Positions 49,373 to 60,485 of a stretch of DNA of 64,000 nt are shown one piece after another; position 1 is the first letter of the stretch, and each line of letters starts with the position of its first letter. A model generated the notes under the pieces. The model was not told where the DNA came from. It was given only the letters and a program-made list of their open reading frames with translations, and made no database searches. Source of the stretch: Tausonia pullulans. Lineage: Eukaryota; Basidiomycota; Tremellomycetes; Cystofilobasidiales; Mrakiaceae. A program made the translations under genes and the position numbers. The stretch is from assembly GCA_951802195.1 (NCBI GenBank), contig OX637624.1, forward strand, positions 248,001-312,000. Direction: 5' to 3'.

Positions 49373-52300
49373 GGAGCTCCCGGCTAAGGCCCGAACTCCT
49401 GAGAGGGCGAATGACCTGAGGCCTAGGTGTTATGGCGACGAGGACGGCGAGAAGGGCGACAGATAGTACGGCGCGATGGCTTGGGTCGATCAGGATGGGC
49501 GCGGTGGAAGGCTTTGAGGAGGCGGAGATGAGCAACGTGATCGTACGGCTCCCATGTGTCCTCCTCGTCGCGATAGCCTTGCCAGTGAACGAGGTAGAAG
49601 TGCTTGCCGTCGCGGACGTCCATCTTTAGGACACGTTCGACGACCTACAGCTCTGCGTCGGCGGCGTTGACCGGAGGTGCGGCAGGCTGGTGTTGACCGG
49701 GGTGTCCGGGGGCGTGTGGCAAGAGGAGCGAGGCGTGGATAACAGGATGGACCGGGACTGTGGGAGGCAAGTCGAGCTCGAAGGAGACGTCCGAGAGTAC
49801 ACGGAGGATCCGGAAGGGGCCGAGGTGTTTGACATCGAGTTTGAGCGAGGGCCGGTCAGTGGTAATGTTGCGACGGTTGAGCCAGACGAGATCGCCGGCC
49901 TTGAAGATCGGAGGGGAAGGATCCTTGCCGTCTTCCCCTAGAAAGGTGGTAGGACGACGGGATTGATTAGCGAAGGTCTTGTATGAACGTTGGGCAGCGA
50001 GGATGTGATCTCGGATCTCGGTATGAAGAGCGCGAAGCTTGGCAACGGTGGCATCGGCGGCGGGATTGTGCGAGGTAGAGGCGGCGAGGAGGTCAGATGA
50101 CGAGAGAGGATGGAACCCGTGGTTGGCGAAGAAAGGCGTGTGCTGGGTGGCGACCGCTAGCGAGTTGTTGAGAGCGAACTCGCAGGAGGGAAGGAGCGAG
50201 ACCCAGTCGTCTTGATGGTGGTTGCAGAAGATCCGAAGGAAGGTCTCGACGACGGCGTTAGCACGCTCATTTGGCCGTTGGCCGCGGGGTGGAAGGCGGT
50301 AGTGAAATGAGGGGCGGTGCCGATGAGAGAGAGGAAGGAGCGCCAGAAAGCGGAGGTGAAGGTCGATCCGCGATCCGAGGTGATGTCTGTCTGAAAACCG
50401 TGATGCCGGACGACGTGGTCGAGGTACATCCGAGCGAGCTCGGGAGCCGCGAAACCGGCTTCACAGTACGGGACGAGACGAACCATCTTGGTGAATCGAT
50501 CGATGAAGACTTGAATGCAGTCGAGGCCGTCGGAGGTTGGGAGCTTGACGATGCCGTCCATGGAGATCATCGTCCAAGGGCGTGTCGGTGGCGGAAGCGG
50601 TTGGAGGAGGCCGAAGGGTGCGCGCCGATTTGTCTTGTTGCGGACGCAAAGGTCGCAGCCGGAGGTGTAGGTCTGAACGAATGTATGGTCGGAGGGGAAA
50701 GTGAACGAGCGTCGAAGAAGGTCGTGGGTCTTGCGAGCGCCAAGGTGCCCAGCGAGCCGAGGCTCGTGGCAGGCGCGGACGAGGTCGAGGCGTAGCTGGT
50801 GGTCGTCCGGAACGAGGACGAGGCCGCGCGAGAGAAGGAGGTCTGTAGGGTGGAGCGAGAGACCCTGGAGAGCTTTGACATCGTCGGGAGAGCGAGGGCG
50901 ATTCGGATGACGGAGGAGGTCAATGAGGGGGGCGAGTGATGGGTCGGCGAGTTGTGCGGTGAGAAGACGAGGAAGGAGCTTGGGGCGAGGATCGAGGTCG
51001 GGAATGGGGTCCGGAGGTTCCGAGTCAATGGGTTCGAAGAGCGCAGGGATGTTGCCGATAGTATTGAAGGAAGTTTGATCGAGGGGAGCTTGATTGAGGG
51101 GAGCGGCAGCGGCCGAAGGACGGGACCTGAGGTTGGCGGCAATGATATACTGGTCGGGTTTGAGAAGGCGCCTGGGTGTCTGGTCCGAAGGGCGACTCCC
51201 CTCCGAAAGGTCCTGTCGCCTCGACAGGGCATCGGCGACGGTATTGCGTCCTCCAGGGCGGTAGATGACGACAAAGTTGAAGCCAGAGAGAAACTCGGCC
51301 CAGCGGGACTCACGGCGGGAGAGGGATTTGGAGGTGGTAAAGTACTGGAGCGACTCGTGATCGGTATAGATGGTGAGAGGTGATGGGTGCCCTTCGCAGT
51401 AGTGGCGCCACTCCTTGAGGCACTCAATGATCGCCAACATTTCCTTGTCGTGGATCTCGTAGTTGAGTTCGGCTGGGTTGAGCTTGCGCGAGTAGAAGGC
51501 GATTGGGCGGAGTGGCGAGCGAGGGGCAACAGCGCGTTGCGAGAGAACGCCGGCAACGGCGAAGTCGGATGAGTCCGTCTCGAGGACGAGGGGTAGCGAG
51601 GGATCGAAGACGGTGAGGACGGCAGACGAGGTGAACTTGGACTTGAGGGTCTTGAAAGCGGCGAGTTGATCCGGTCCGAAGTGGAAGGGGACACCTTTCT
51701 TGAGGAGGGACGTAATGGGGGCGACGACTTTTGAGAACCGGTGGACGAAACGGCGGTAGAAGTTGGCGAATCCGAGGAAGGACTGGATGTGTCTGACCGA
51801 GGTGGGTGCCGGCCAGTCTGTGACGGCTGAGATCTTGGAGGGATCCATCTTGGTGCCTTGAGCGCCGACGATGTAGCCGAGGAAATCGACCTCGTCCTGG
51901 TGGAAGGCGCACTTCTCCGGCTTGACCCAGAGGCGCGCTGTCAGGAGGCGCTCGAGGACAGTGGCAACGTGTTGGCGATGTGTGTCGAGGGTGGGGGAAA
52001 ATATGAGGATATCGTCTAGATAGACGATGACGGAGATGTCGAGGAGGTCGCGGAGGGTGTCGTTCATAAAGTGCTGGAATGTGGCTGGTGCGTTCGTCAG
52101 CCAGCCCAAAGGGCATAACTTTGTACTCGAACAGCCCGTAGCGACAGCGGAAGGCAGTCTTCCATTCATCACCCGGGGCAATCCGAACGAGGTTGTAGGC
52201 GCCTCGAAGGTCGAGTTTGGTGAAGAACTTGGCAGTGGCCAGCCGGTCAAGGGATTCCGAGATGAGTGGGAGCGGGTACCGATTCTTGATGGTGATAGCG

Positions 52301-52893
52301 TTGAGACGGCGGTAGTCGACGCAGAGGCGAAGAGATTTGTCCTTCTTCTTGACGAAAAGGATGGGAGCAGCGGCAGGTGATTTCGAGGGGACGATGAAAC
52401 CTTTGGCGAGGTTCTCGTCGAGGAACTCACGAAGAGCGCCGAGTTCGACCGATGAGAGACCATAGATTGGCCCGAAGGGTGGCTGCGTGTTGTCCTTGAG
52501 AGTGATGGCCGAGAGCAGGCGATTCCTGCTTCCATATGAGCCTCATACTCTTTTATGTAGTTCTACTCTGCCGCGAACCGTTCGAGTCCCGCCACGATCC
52601 CTCGCGCGTCCCCCTACCTCTCTTTTCCTTTTTCCCTCGAGTTGCCCTCCATCCTCTACCAGCCTTTCTTCCGTACCTTTTGTCCGCCCCGGCCGACTAA
52701 CGGTCCTACCCTTGGCTGGTCTTCTGCTCTTCCGTATAGGTCGAGCTTCTCGATGGCATGGTCGTATGGCCGATGAGGGAGTAGTTCCGAGGCTGAGGAC
52801 TTCTCGAAAACCTTGAGGTAGGCGTGGTACTCCGATGGGACGATGGCGGGGACGTCGATCTCCGGAGGGGAAGGCTCACGGTCCGGGGGGTCA
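49373..52893 (-). mobile_element. Ty3/gypsy chromovirus, partial, minus strand (fossil)
   Basis: On the minus strand, pol parts occur in gypsy order from high to low coordinates: reverse transcriptase ([15 protein letters not shown]), RNase H ([20 protein letters not shown]), integrase with zinc-binding lead and DDE core, and a chromodomain at about 49423-49623 (FYLVHWQGYRDEEDTWEP). Reverse transcriptase, RNase H and integrase before a chromodomain defines a chromovirus. The 5' side ends against a plus-strand gypsy LTR at 52894, so gag and the 5' LTR are absent. A copia solo LTR sits inside the reverse transcriptase region. The element looks incomplete and broken in a few places. Confidence 0.9.
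52510..52752 (+). repeat. Copia family A solo LTR inside the chromovirus
   Basis: A 243-bp LTR is flanked on both sides by the 5-bp direct repeat ATGGC (52505-52509 and 52753-52757), a target-site duplication. The LTR begins CGAGAGCAGG and ends GAGCTTCTCG. It is nearly identical to the LTRs at 58846 and 60131. No internal region remains, so it is a solo LTR left by LTR-LTR recombination. Confidence 0.92.
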
Positions 52894-54949
52894 TGTCAGG
52901 ATCTTACGGTTCACTACATAGGCTCTGTGCTTATGTGGCTGCAGAATCTCGCGGACCCGCCACCTCGGCTCCTCGTCTGTGTAGCATCGCCCTTAATTGC
53001 TCAGCTTCCATATTTTTAGCCTCTCTTCAGCCACACTGTCACACACTCTTTGTTTTCTCACCCTTAGTCCATAAGACACTCAGTTCATCGTACAATTTGT
53101 TCTACACTCTGACTACCATTTGGATTCGACAAATTTGCCCAAGACATCGAAGCGAGCCTGTGTCACTGCCCGCACTTCAGTCTACTATTCCACACACGCC
53201 CTCCCCTTAGCACCCGTCATCCTCAGCCCTTGACCCTTGGGCCAATCCTAACATCAGTCAGAGTCACCGTCTGTCACCCGCTCGCTCCTAGTGGTCTCCA
53301 CCTCGACACTGTCCTAGCCAACATGGATAATCCCAACGCAGACCCTCGAATCGTTACCGAACTTGCTCTTGCAAGACAGCAAGTTGACCGTCTAAGGACC
53401 GCCCTTAAAAATCTCCGACAACAACAACAACAACAGACAGAGGTTATCACCTCGCATCCCGAAGTCAAAGACTACCACGGACCTACTCCCCACGCCTTCA
53501 GTGGCAAGAGATCAGAATCGGAGACCTTCGTCCTCAAGCTTGATAACATTTTTCGCCTGCAACCCGTGTCCCTCGGAACGGACGACATGAGGATTCAATA
53601 CGCGATCTCACTCCTTACGGATGACGCTTTCAACTGGGTCCGCCCTTACCTCCTCGTCGATGATTCCGACCGTCCGGACTGGTTCGACACCTGGCCACGT
53701 TTCAGGGCCCGCCTCCTCAAAGACTTCGGAGAAATCGACCGCGTCGAAACCGCTCGGCGCGCTCTCAAGGATCTTCGTCAAACGACCACAGTTTCCATCT
53801 ACGCCTTCGAGTACAGACGCCACAAACTCCTCCTTGACTTTGGCGATCAGTATCATCGTTTTAACTTCTTCGACGGTCTCAAGCTTGATGTCAAGGAACG
53901 TCTCGTCCGTGCTCAAAACTATGCCAACCTCGACGATCTTATCGACGCCGCCATCGAATGGGACAACGCCCTCACCGACTTTCGCCACGCTCATGCACCC
54001 CGCAACGTCAGCCGTCCAACCGTCGCCACAGTCGTCCCTCCCGCTCGTCGTACCTTCTTCCCGTTCGTACCCGTGACCAACACCTCAGCCTCATCATCCG
54101 GCCCCGTCCCCATGGAGGTCGACGCCACCTCTCGGCCTCGTGGCCCCCTCTCCGACGCGGAAAGGGAGCGCCGCCGACGCGACGGCCTCTGCCTATACTG
54201 CGCCAGCAAGGACCACCGAGTTATCAACTGTCCCATCGCTCCTCGTCGATTCTTCAATATCTCGGCTATCTCGGCCACCAATACCGCCAATGGCGTCCCT
54301 CGTTCAGCCACAATCAAGGAGATTATCAACGATCAAGACTCAGCGTGACTAGCCGACCCGTCCGACCCGACGGGTTCGCCTTCGTCTGCCAACGGCCCCT
54401 CGCTTTTCGACAACGTTTCTGGACCCCCTCTTTACTCCTTTTTTATTCAAAACACCAAAGAATCACTTCGCGGTCCTCCCATGCTCCCCCCGGTCGACCG
54501 TTTTTCGCTACCCTCTAACCCATTCCATTGCCTTTCCACCGACGACATCCCCACGGCTTCCTTTCATGAGGAAGATCACGTCGTCCTGCCCCTCTCCATC
54601 GCCTTCGGATCCACCTCCTTCGACACATACGCACTGATCGACAGCGGTGCCACATCCAACTTCATCGACTCGTCCCTCGTCGACAAGCATTCGGTTCCAC
54701 TCGTGGTAAAGAACGCCCCTCGCGCCCTCGAGGTCGTCGACGGTCGCCCGATCGCATCGGGAGCCGTCACGCATCACACCTCTCCCCTGGCCCTCACCGT
54801 ACCTAGGCATCGACACACCGAATCCCTCTCTTTCGACGTCACCTCCCTTGGCCACTATCCGATCATCCTCGGTATTCCCTGGCTCAAACGACACAATCCC
54901 TCGATCGACTGGCCAGCGCATTACCTCGTTTTCGATTCGCAGTACTGCC
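52894..54949 (+). mobile_element. Ty3/gypsy element, 5' part, plus strand (fossil, cut by gap)
   Basis: A 360-bp 5' LTR (52894-53253, TGTCAGGATC to CCAATCCTAACA) is followed by gag. Gag opens MDNPNADPRIVTELALARQQ, has a gypsy retrotransposon gag fold region (PRFRARLLKDFGEIDRVETA) and a zinc knuckle (CLYCASKDHRVINC). A retropepsin-like part follows with ALIDSGATSNFID and YPIILGIPWLKRHNPSIDW. The element runs into the assembly gap, so its later parts are not visible. The LTR is about 94-95 percent identical by eye to the one at 57888, pointing to a fairly young family. What can be seen is mostly open. Confidence 0.88.
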
Positions 54950-55149
54950 NNNNNNNNNNNNNNNNNNNNNNNNNNNNNNNNNNNNNNNNNNNNNNNNNNN
55001 NNNNNNNNNNNNNNNNNNNNNNNNNNNNNNNNNNNNNNNNNNNNNNNNNNNNNNNNNNNNNNNNNNNNNNNNNNNNNNNNNNNNNNNNNNNNNNNNNNNN
55101 NNNNNNNNNNNNNNNNNNNNNNNNNNNNNNNNNNNNNNNNNNNNNNNNN
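54950..55149. other. Assembly gap of 200 N
   Basis: Exactly 200 N, a conventional scaffold gap of unknown true length. It falls between a plus-strand gypsy element and a minus-strand copia element, so the junction between them is not observed. Confidence 0.99.
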
Positions 55150-56663
55150 AACTCACAGTGGTCCCCTCTGAAGACGACCTCGGCGCCACGCTTGGTGAGC
55201 TGGCCGACAGAGAGCAGGTTGGCAAAGTGGGGGATGTAGTAGACGTTGGAGATCCGGTAGGCGAGCTCGTTGCCGTTGATTCTGGTGGTGAGACGTGCAT
55301 GTGGCCCCTGCCGACGGTGTTGACCGTCTGGTTGTCTGCTACCCTGATGGCAGTGACGAAGGGCTTAAAGTCGACGAGATCCGCGCGGTTGCTGGTGATG
55401 TGGTTGCTGCAACCAGTGTCTGCGATCCACGGCGTCTTGTTGTTGCTGGTAGTGACAGAGTTGGCCGACTGGATGGGTCTGGCCCTTGCTCCGTTCGTCC
55501 GGTGCTGGGGCAATGGTTCGCCGGCCAAGAGTCCCCAGGCGTCCGAAGCGTTCCAAGCGTTGCTGGATGCCTTGCTGGCATTCCTTCCTCCCTCCTCCTT
55601 CCTTCTTCCGTGTTCCCTCCTCCTATCCCTTCGGCCTCCCTTCCCTTGCTGATCCTTCGGCTTGCCGACCATGCTGTAGCACTCTGCCTTGAAGTGCCCC
55701 TTCTTCCCGCACGCGTGGCAAACTGCCGTCGCCTTGTCGACCTTGAGGGCCGAGTCCTCGGTGGAGTGACTGCCGCCAGATCGAGAGGACTTGGTGCGGA
55801 TGTGGGAGAGGAGCGAGGTGGTGACAAGCTTGGGGGTGAGCACCTTCTCGGATTCCTGGTACTGGAGGGAGACGACGTCTGCGAACGTCTCGAGGGATGG
55901 GGGAAGGCCAGAGAGGAACTGGAGGGCGAGCTGTTCGGGGTTCTTGATGACGTCCATGTTGAGAGACTCTGCCTCTGCGACTAGGGTCTCGAACTCCTCG
56001 ATGTAGGCCTGCGCTGACGAGCCTTCGTCCATCCGCAGGTCCCTCAGCTTCTTCTGCACGATGAGCTTCCCTGCCGTGCCTTCGACCTTGTGGGTAGTCT
56101 TGAGGATATCCCATGCCTCCTTTGCTGTCTCGCACGCGGCGATCCGCAGGAGGTTCCCGTCCGAGACTGCCATCTGGATGCGGTGGAGAGCGAACTCGTT
56201 CCTCTCGTCCCATGTCGAGGCCGCGAGGGAGCCTGCTGCGTCTTCTGCAGTGGCGACTGGCCTCGTCTCTGTGCCCAAGACGAGGGACTTGCACTTGCAC
56301 TCCGAGAGCGCGATCTGCATGCGGATGGACCAGGTGGGGTAGTTGGATCCATCGAGCTTGTCGAGCTTGAAGAGTCGGAGGTGCTTCTCGGTGGCGAATG
56401 GCGATGACATGGCGGTAGTGTAGCGTGTTGTTGCAAGTGGTGCTGATAACGTGTTGCGATTAGCCTGCCAACGAGAGAGAGGGTCTGGTAGAGGACCTTC
56501 AGAACAAGTGAAGGTCGACTGCCAGGGGAGAAAATGTGGGCTTAAATGGTTTAGCTATGTGGCGGTGAAGAGGGGGTGTGTCTGTCACCTCGCGGGTCCG
56601 ATGCCTCACGGGTCCGGCGCCCCGCGCAGCGCTCTCACGGCGCCACCACCACAATTTCCAACA
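55150..56663 (-). mobile_element. Copia family B, 5' part, minus strand (fossil, cut by gap)
   Basis: On the minus strand a 212-bp LTR (56452-56663, TGTTGG to GCAACA) is followed by a short leader and gag starting near 56410 (MSSPFATEKHLRLFKLDKLD). The UBN2-type gag has SNYPTWSIRMQIALSECKC. A zinc knuckle (CHACGKKGHFKAEC) and the start of protease (TPWIADTGCSNHITSN) follow. It then enters the N gap. Order and motifs are those of Ty1/copia. The visible part is open for most of its length. Confidence 0.88.
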
Positions 56664-57693
56664 CAGACCTGGCCTATCCAGTGGGAGTCGTCAGCCGGTT
56701 CAGCCACGACCCCAAGGCCATCCATTGGGCAGCCATCAAGCGCATCCTGCGCTATGTCGCTGGCACCCGCTCCCACGGACTCACGCTGGGAGGACATCCC
56801 GACTCGCCGCTCGTCGAGGTTTGGACCGACTCGGACTACGCAGGCGACCACGAAACACGCCGCTCCACGACTGGATTCGCCATCAAGGTCTATGGCAGCA
56901 CCGTCGTGTGGGTCAGTCGCAGGCAGAAGGCAATCAGCAGGTCCTCGCACGAGTCAGAGTACGTCGCTTTGTCTCAGGCCTGTCAAAACGTTGTCTGGGT
57001 CTCCAAGCTCCTGCAGCAGATCGGCTACATCGTCGACGACCCGATCCCCGTCCACGTCGACAACCAAGGGGCGATCGAGACGACGAAGAACGGCAACCAC
57101 TCGGAACGGACAAAGCACATCGATGTCGCGTACAAGTATGGACGCGAACTCCACCAGTCAGGCACCATCTCGCTCCGCTACTGCCCGACGGACTCGATGC
57201 TCGCAGACATTCTCACCAAGCCTTTGGGCTGGGAGAAGCTGGAGAGATTCAGAGGTGGGCTTGGGGTTGGGCTGGGCAGTGCGGAGGAAGGGCTCGGCGC
57301 TGCGCTCGTCACGTCGAGTGGGAGTGTTGGGAATTGTGGTGGTGGCGCCGTGAGAGCGCCGCGCGGGGCGCCGGACCCGGGGAGCGTTGAACATTGTGGT
57401 GGTGGCTGTGGTGGAGGCTGTGGTGGTGGCTGTATGGTGGAGCCGTGAGAGCGCCGCTCGGGGCGCCGGACCCGTGAGGCATCGGACCCGCGAGGTGACA
57501 GACACGCCCCCCCTTTTCACCGCCACATAGCTAAACCATTTAAGCCCACATTTTCTCCCCTGGCAGTCGACCTTCACTTGTTCTGAAGGTCCTCTACCAG
57601 GTTCGTACCTTTCGTAGCCACTGCCTATGGACTTCACTTGTTCTGAAGGTCCTCTACCAGACCCTCTCTCTCGTTGGCAGGCTAATCGCAACA
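56664..57693 (+). mobile_element. Copia family B, 3' end with LTR, plus strand (fossil)
   Basis: Directly against the inverted LTR lies a plus-strand copia RNase H region: AIHWAAIKRILRYVAGTRSH, VWTDSDYAGDHETRRSTTGF, SRSSHESEYVALSQAC, HIDVAYKYGRELHQSG and DSMLADILTKPLGWEKLERF. A 369-bp LTR (57325-57693) of the same family as the one at 56452 follows, in the opposite orientation to it. This LTR is longer because it holds internal repeats, including two copies of a 29-bp unit near 57571-57660. Only the 3' end of the element is present. Confidence 0.85.
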
Positions 57694-58243
57694 ATAACCT
57701 CTGTCTGTTGTTGTTGTTGTTGTCGGAGATTTTTAAGGGCGGTCCTTAGACGGTCAACTTGCTGTCTTGCAAGAGCAAGTTCGGTAACGATTTGAGGGTC
57801 TGCGTTGGGATTATCCATGTTGGCTAGGACAGTGTCGAGGTGGAGACCACTAGGAGCGAGCGGGTGACAGACGGTGACTCTGACTGATGTTAGGATTGGC
57901 CCAAGGGTCAAGGGCTAAAGATGACGTAGGGTAGGGGGCGTAGGTGGAGTAGTAGACTGAAGTGATGGCAGTGACACAGGCTCGCTTCGAGGTCTTGGGC
58001 AGGTTCTTCGAATCCAAATGGTAGTCAGAGTGTAGAACAAAATGTACGATGAACTGAGTGTCTTATGGGCTAAGGGTGAGAAAACAAAGAGTGTGTGACA
58101 GTGTGGCTGAAGAGAGGCTAAAAATATGGAAGCTGAGCAATTAAGGGCGATGCTACACAGACGAGGAGCCGAGGTGGCGGGTCCGCGAGATTCTGCAGCC
58201 ACATAAGCGCAGAGCCTATGTAGTGAATCGTGAGATCCTGACA
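57694..58243 (-). mobile_element. Ty3/gypsy 5' end fragment, minus strand (fossil)
   Basis: A gypsy LTR (57888-58243) in minus orientation is followed by the leader and the first residues of the same gag as at 53323 (MDNPNADPQIVTELALARQQ). The fragment then meets the copia family B LTR at 57693, which seems to have landed in gag. On its other side it lies within copia family B gag/protease sequence. It is a short remnant. Confidence 0.88.
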
Positions 58244-58845
58244 TGGCCCCTGCCAACGGTGTTGACCGTCTGGTTGTCTGCTACCCTGGTGGCAGTGACG
58301 AAGGGCTCAAAGTCGACGAGATCCGCGCGGTTGCTGGTGATGTGGTTGCTACAACCGGTGTCTGCGATCCACGGCGTCTTGTTGTTGCTGGTGGCGACAG
58401 AGTGGGCCGACTGGATGAGTCCGGCTCTTGCTCCGTTCGTCCGGTGCTGGGGCAGTGGCTCGCCGGCCAAGAGTCCCCAGGCGTCCGAAGCGTTCCAAGC
58501 GTTGCTGGATGCCTTGCTGGCATTCCTTCCTCCCTCCTCCTTCCTTCTTCCGTGTTCCCTCCTCCTATCCCTTCTGCCTCCCTTCCCTTGCTGATCCTTC
58601 GGCTTGCCGACCATGCTGTAGCACTCTGCCTTGAAGTGCCCCTTCTTCCTGCACGCGTGGCAGATTGCCGTCGCCTTGTCGACCTTGAGGGCCGAGTCCT
58701 CGGTGGAGTGACTGCCGCCAGATCGAGAGGACTTGGTGCGGATGTGGGAGAGGAGCGAGGTGTTGACGAGCTTGGGTGTGAGCACCTTCTCGGATTCCTG
58801 GTACTGGAGGGAGACGACGTCTGCGAACGTCTCGAGGCATGGGGG
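58244..58845 (-). mobile_element. Copia family B gag/protease fragment, minus strand (fossil)
   Basis: About 600 bp match 55300-55870 closely on the same strand (LLSHIRTKSSRSGGSHSTED, zinc knuckle, TPWIADTGCSNHITSN). It is bounded by the gypsy LTR on the left and by a copia family A LTR on the right. Both look like later insertions into an older family B copy. It is a remnant only. Confidence 0.88.
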
Positions 58846-60365
58846 CGAGAGCAGGCAATTCCTGCTTCCATATGAGCCTCATACTCTTTTATGTAGTTCT
58901 ACTCTGCCGCGAACCGTTCGAGTCCCGCGCACGATCCCTCGCGCGTCCCCCTACCTCTCTTTTCCATTTTTCCCTCGAGTTGCCCTCCATCCTCTACCAG
59001 CCTTTCTTCCGTACCTCTTGTCCGCCCCGGCCGACTAACGGTCCTACCCTTGGCTGGTCTTCTGCTCTTCCGTATAGGTCGAGCTTCTCGGGTTATGAGC
59101 CACCCGCCCTACGCCAAGCCTTCGGTCCCCGTACCCATTCTTACGGGGACAACCAACTATACCTTATGGCGTAACGCCATCAGTACGGCCCTCCTTGTCG
59201 GCCAGGTCGCGCGTCACGCCTCTGGCAGCCGCTTTCGTCCCGCCGCCCCGGCCGCGGACGACGTTGACGCCGCCGCTATCCTCCGCGACATCCGCGACTG
59301 GGAGAACGCCGATGATAAGGCGCTTGGGATCATCCTTCAGTCCCTCAGCCCCTCTGTTTCCTTGGCAACCAACAAGGCCAATCCCTTCGCCGTCCGCACG
59401 TCTGCCTCCGTCCTGGCCTGGATCACTGCCACGTACGGCAACCCGGGGTCCATGGGCACAGTCACAGCCCTTTCCATCATCATGCACACCCCGGCCCCGG
59501 TCAATACTGACCCCGGACCCTGGCTCGAACGCATCAACGGCGCGTGGGACGACTTCATCCGCTCTCTCCCGGGCGACGGCGAACTCACCAAGGAGCTTAT
59601 GCACACCAGCCTTCTCCTCGCCGCTCTCCCGGCCAGCTCACCCCTCGCTCATCGTCTCCGCGAGCGAGGAGACACGGTATCTGTCGCCGACATCCCGGCC
59701 GCGCTCCACGAGGACTGGGCACGTGCGCAACACGACCGGTCCAGGGCCGCTGCCAACCATGCCCTTGTTGCCGCGCCGCCGCCACGCTCTCCCCCTACGT
59801 CCACTCCTTCTCGCCCTTCACGGTCGGCGAGGACCGGACGTCGTGCCGGCCTCGAGTGCTCCCTCCATGGACCTGACAGCTCCCACGTCTCGTCGGACTG
59901 CCTCGCCCTTGCTGCGCTCCGCAAGGCGGGCAAGCAGATTGTTCCCATCACCGCCACGTCCGCCAGCGGCTCCGCTCTCATCGCCTTGGCGAGCAGCGCG
60001 CCCACCATCCCACCGACGGACTCTATTGACGTCTCCACCGTTTTCGCCGATGCCTTCCACTACCGTCATGGTCGACCTGGGCCCTCCTCTCGATTCCCTA
60101 CCCGTGGACTCTGCCCCTTCGAGACCCCTTCGAGAGCAGGCGGTTCCTACTCCTATATGAGCCTCATACCCTTTTTTATATAGCTTGACTCTGCCGCGCG
60201 ACGTTCGAGTCCGACGCACGATCCCTCGCGCGTCCCCCTACCTCTCTTTTCCTTTTTCCCCTCGAGTTGCCCTCCATCCTCTACCAGCCTTTCTTCCGTA
60301 CCTTTTGTCCGCCCCGGCCGACTAACGGTCCTACCCTTGGCTGGTCTTCTGCTCTTCCGTATAGG
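58846..60365 (+). mobile_element. Copia family A short copy: LTR, gag, LTR (fossil)
   Basis: A 245-bp LTR (58846-59090, CGAGAGCAGG to GAGCTTCTCG) is followed by gag from 59095 (MSHPPYAKPSVPVPILTGTT, then WRNAISTALLVGQVARHASG), and by another LTR from 60131. The gag is about 99.5 percent identical to that of the next copy. Protease, integrase and reverse transcriptase are missing, so this is a broken, non-autonomous version of the same family. It looks recent. Confidence 0.9.
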
Positions 60366-60485
60366 TGCGCTCGATGCGAATGGATCCTCTACCAGCCTTT
60401 CTTCCGTACCTTTTGTCCGCCCCGGCCGACTAACGGTCCTACCCTTGGCTGGTCTTCTGCTCTTCCGTATAGGTCGAGCTTCTCG
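60131..60485 (+). repeat. Copia family A LTR with duplicated tail
   Basis: The LTR begins at 60131 (CGAGAGCAGG). Its last 90 or so bases (60276-60365) are repeated at 60384-60473 after an 18-nt unique spacer, and only the second repeat carries the terminal GAGCTTCTCG (to 60485). It closes the short copy on the left and opens the long copy on the right. Confidence 0.9.

Noticed and set aside
60366-60383. The 18-nt spacer as a target-site duplication
   Set aside because: It occurs only once, and copia target duplications are 5 bp as seen at 52505.
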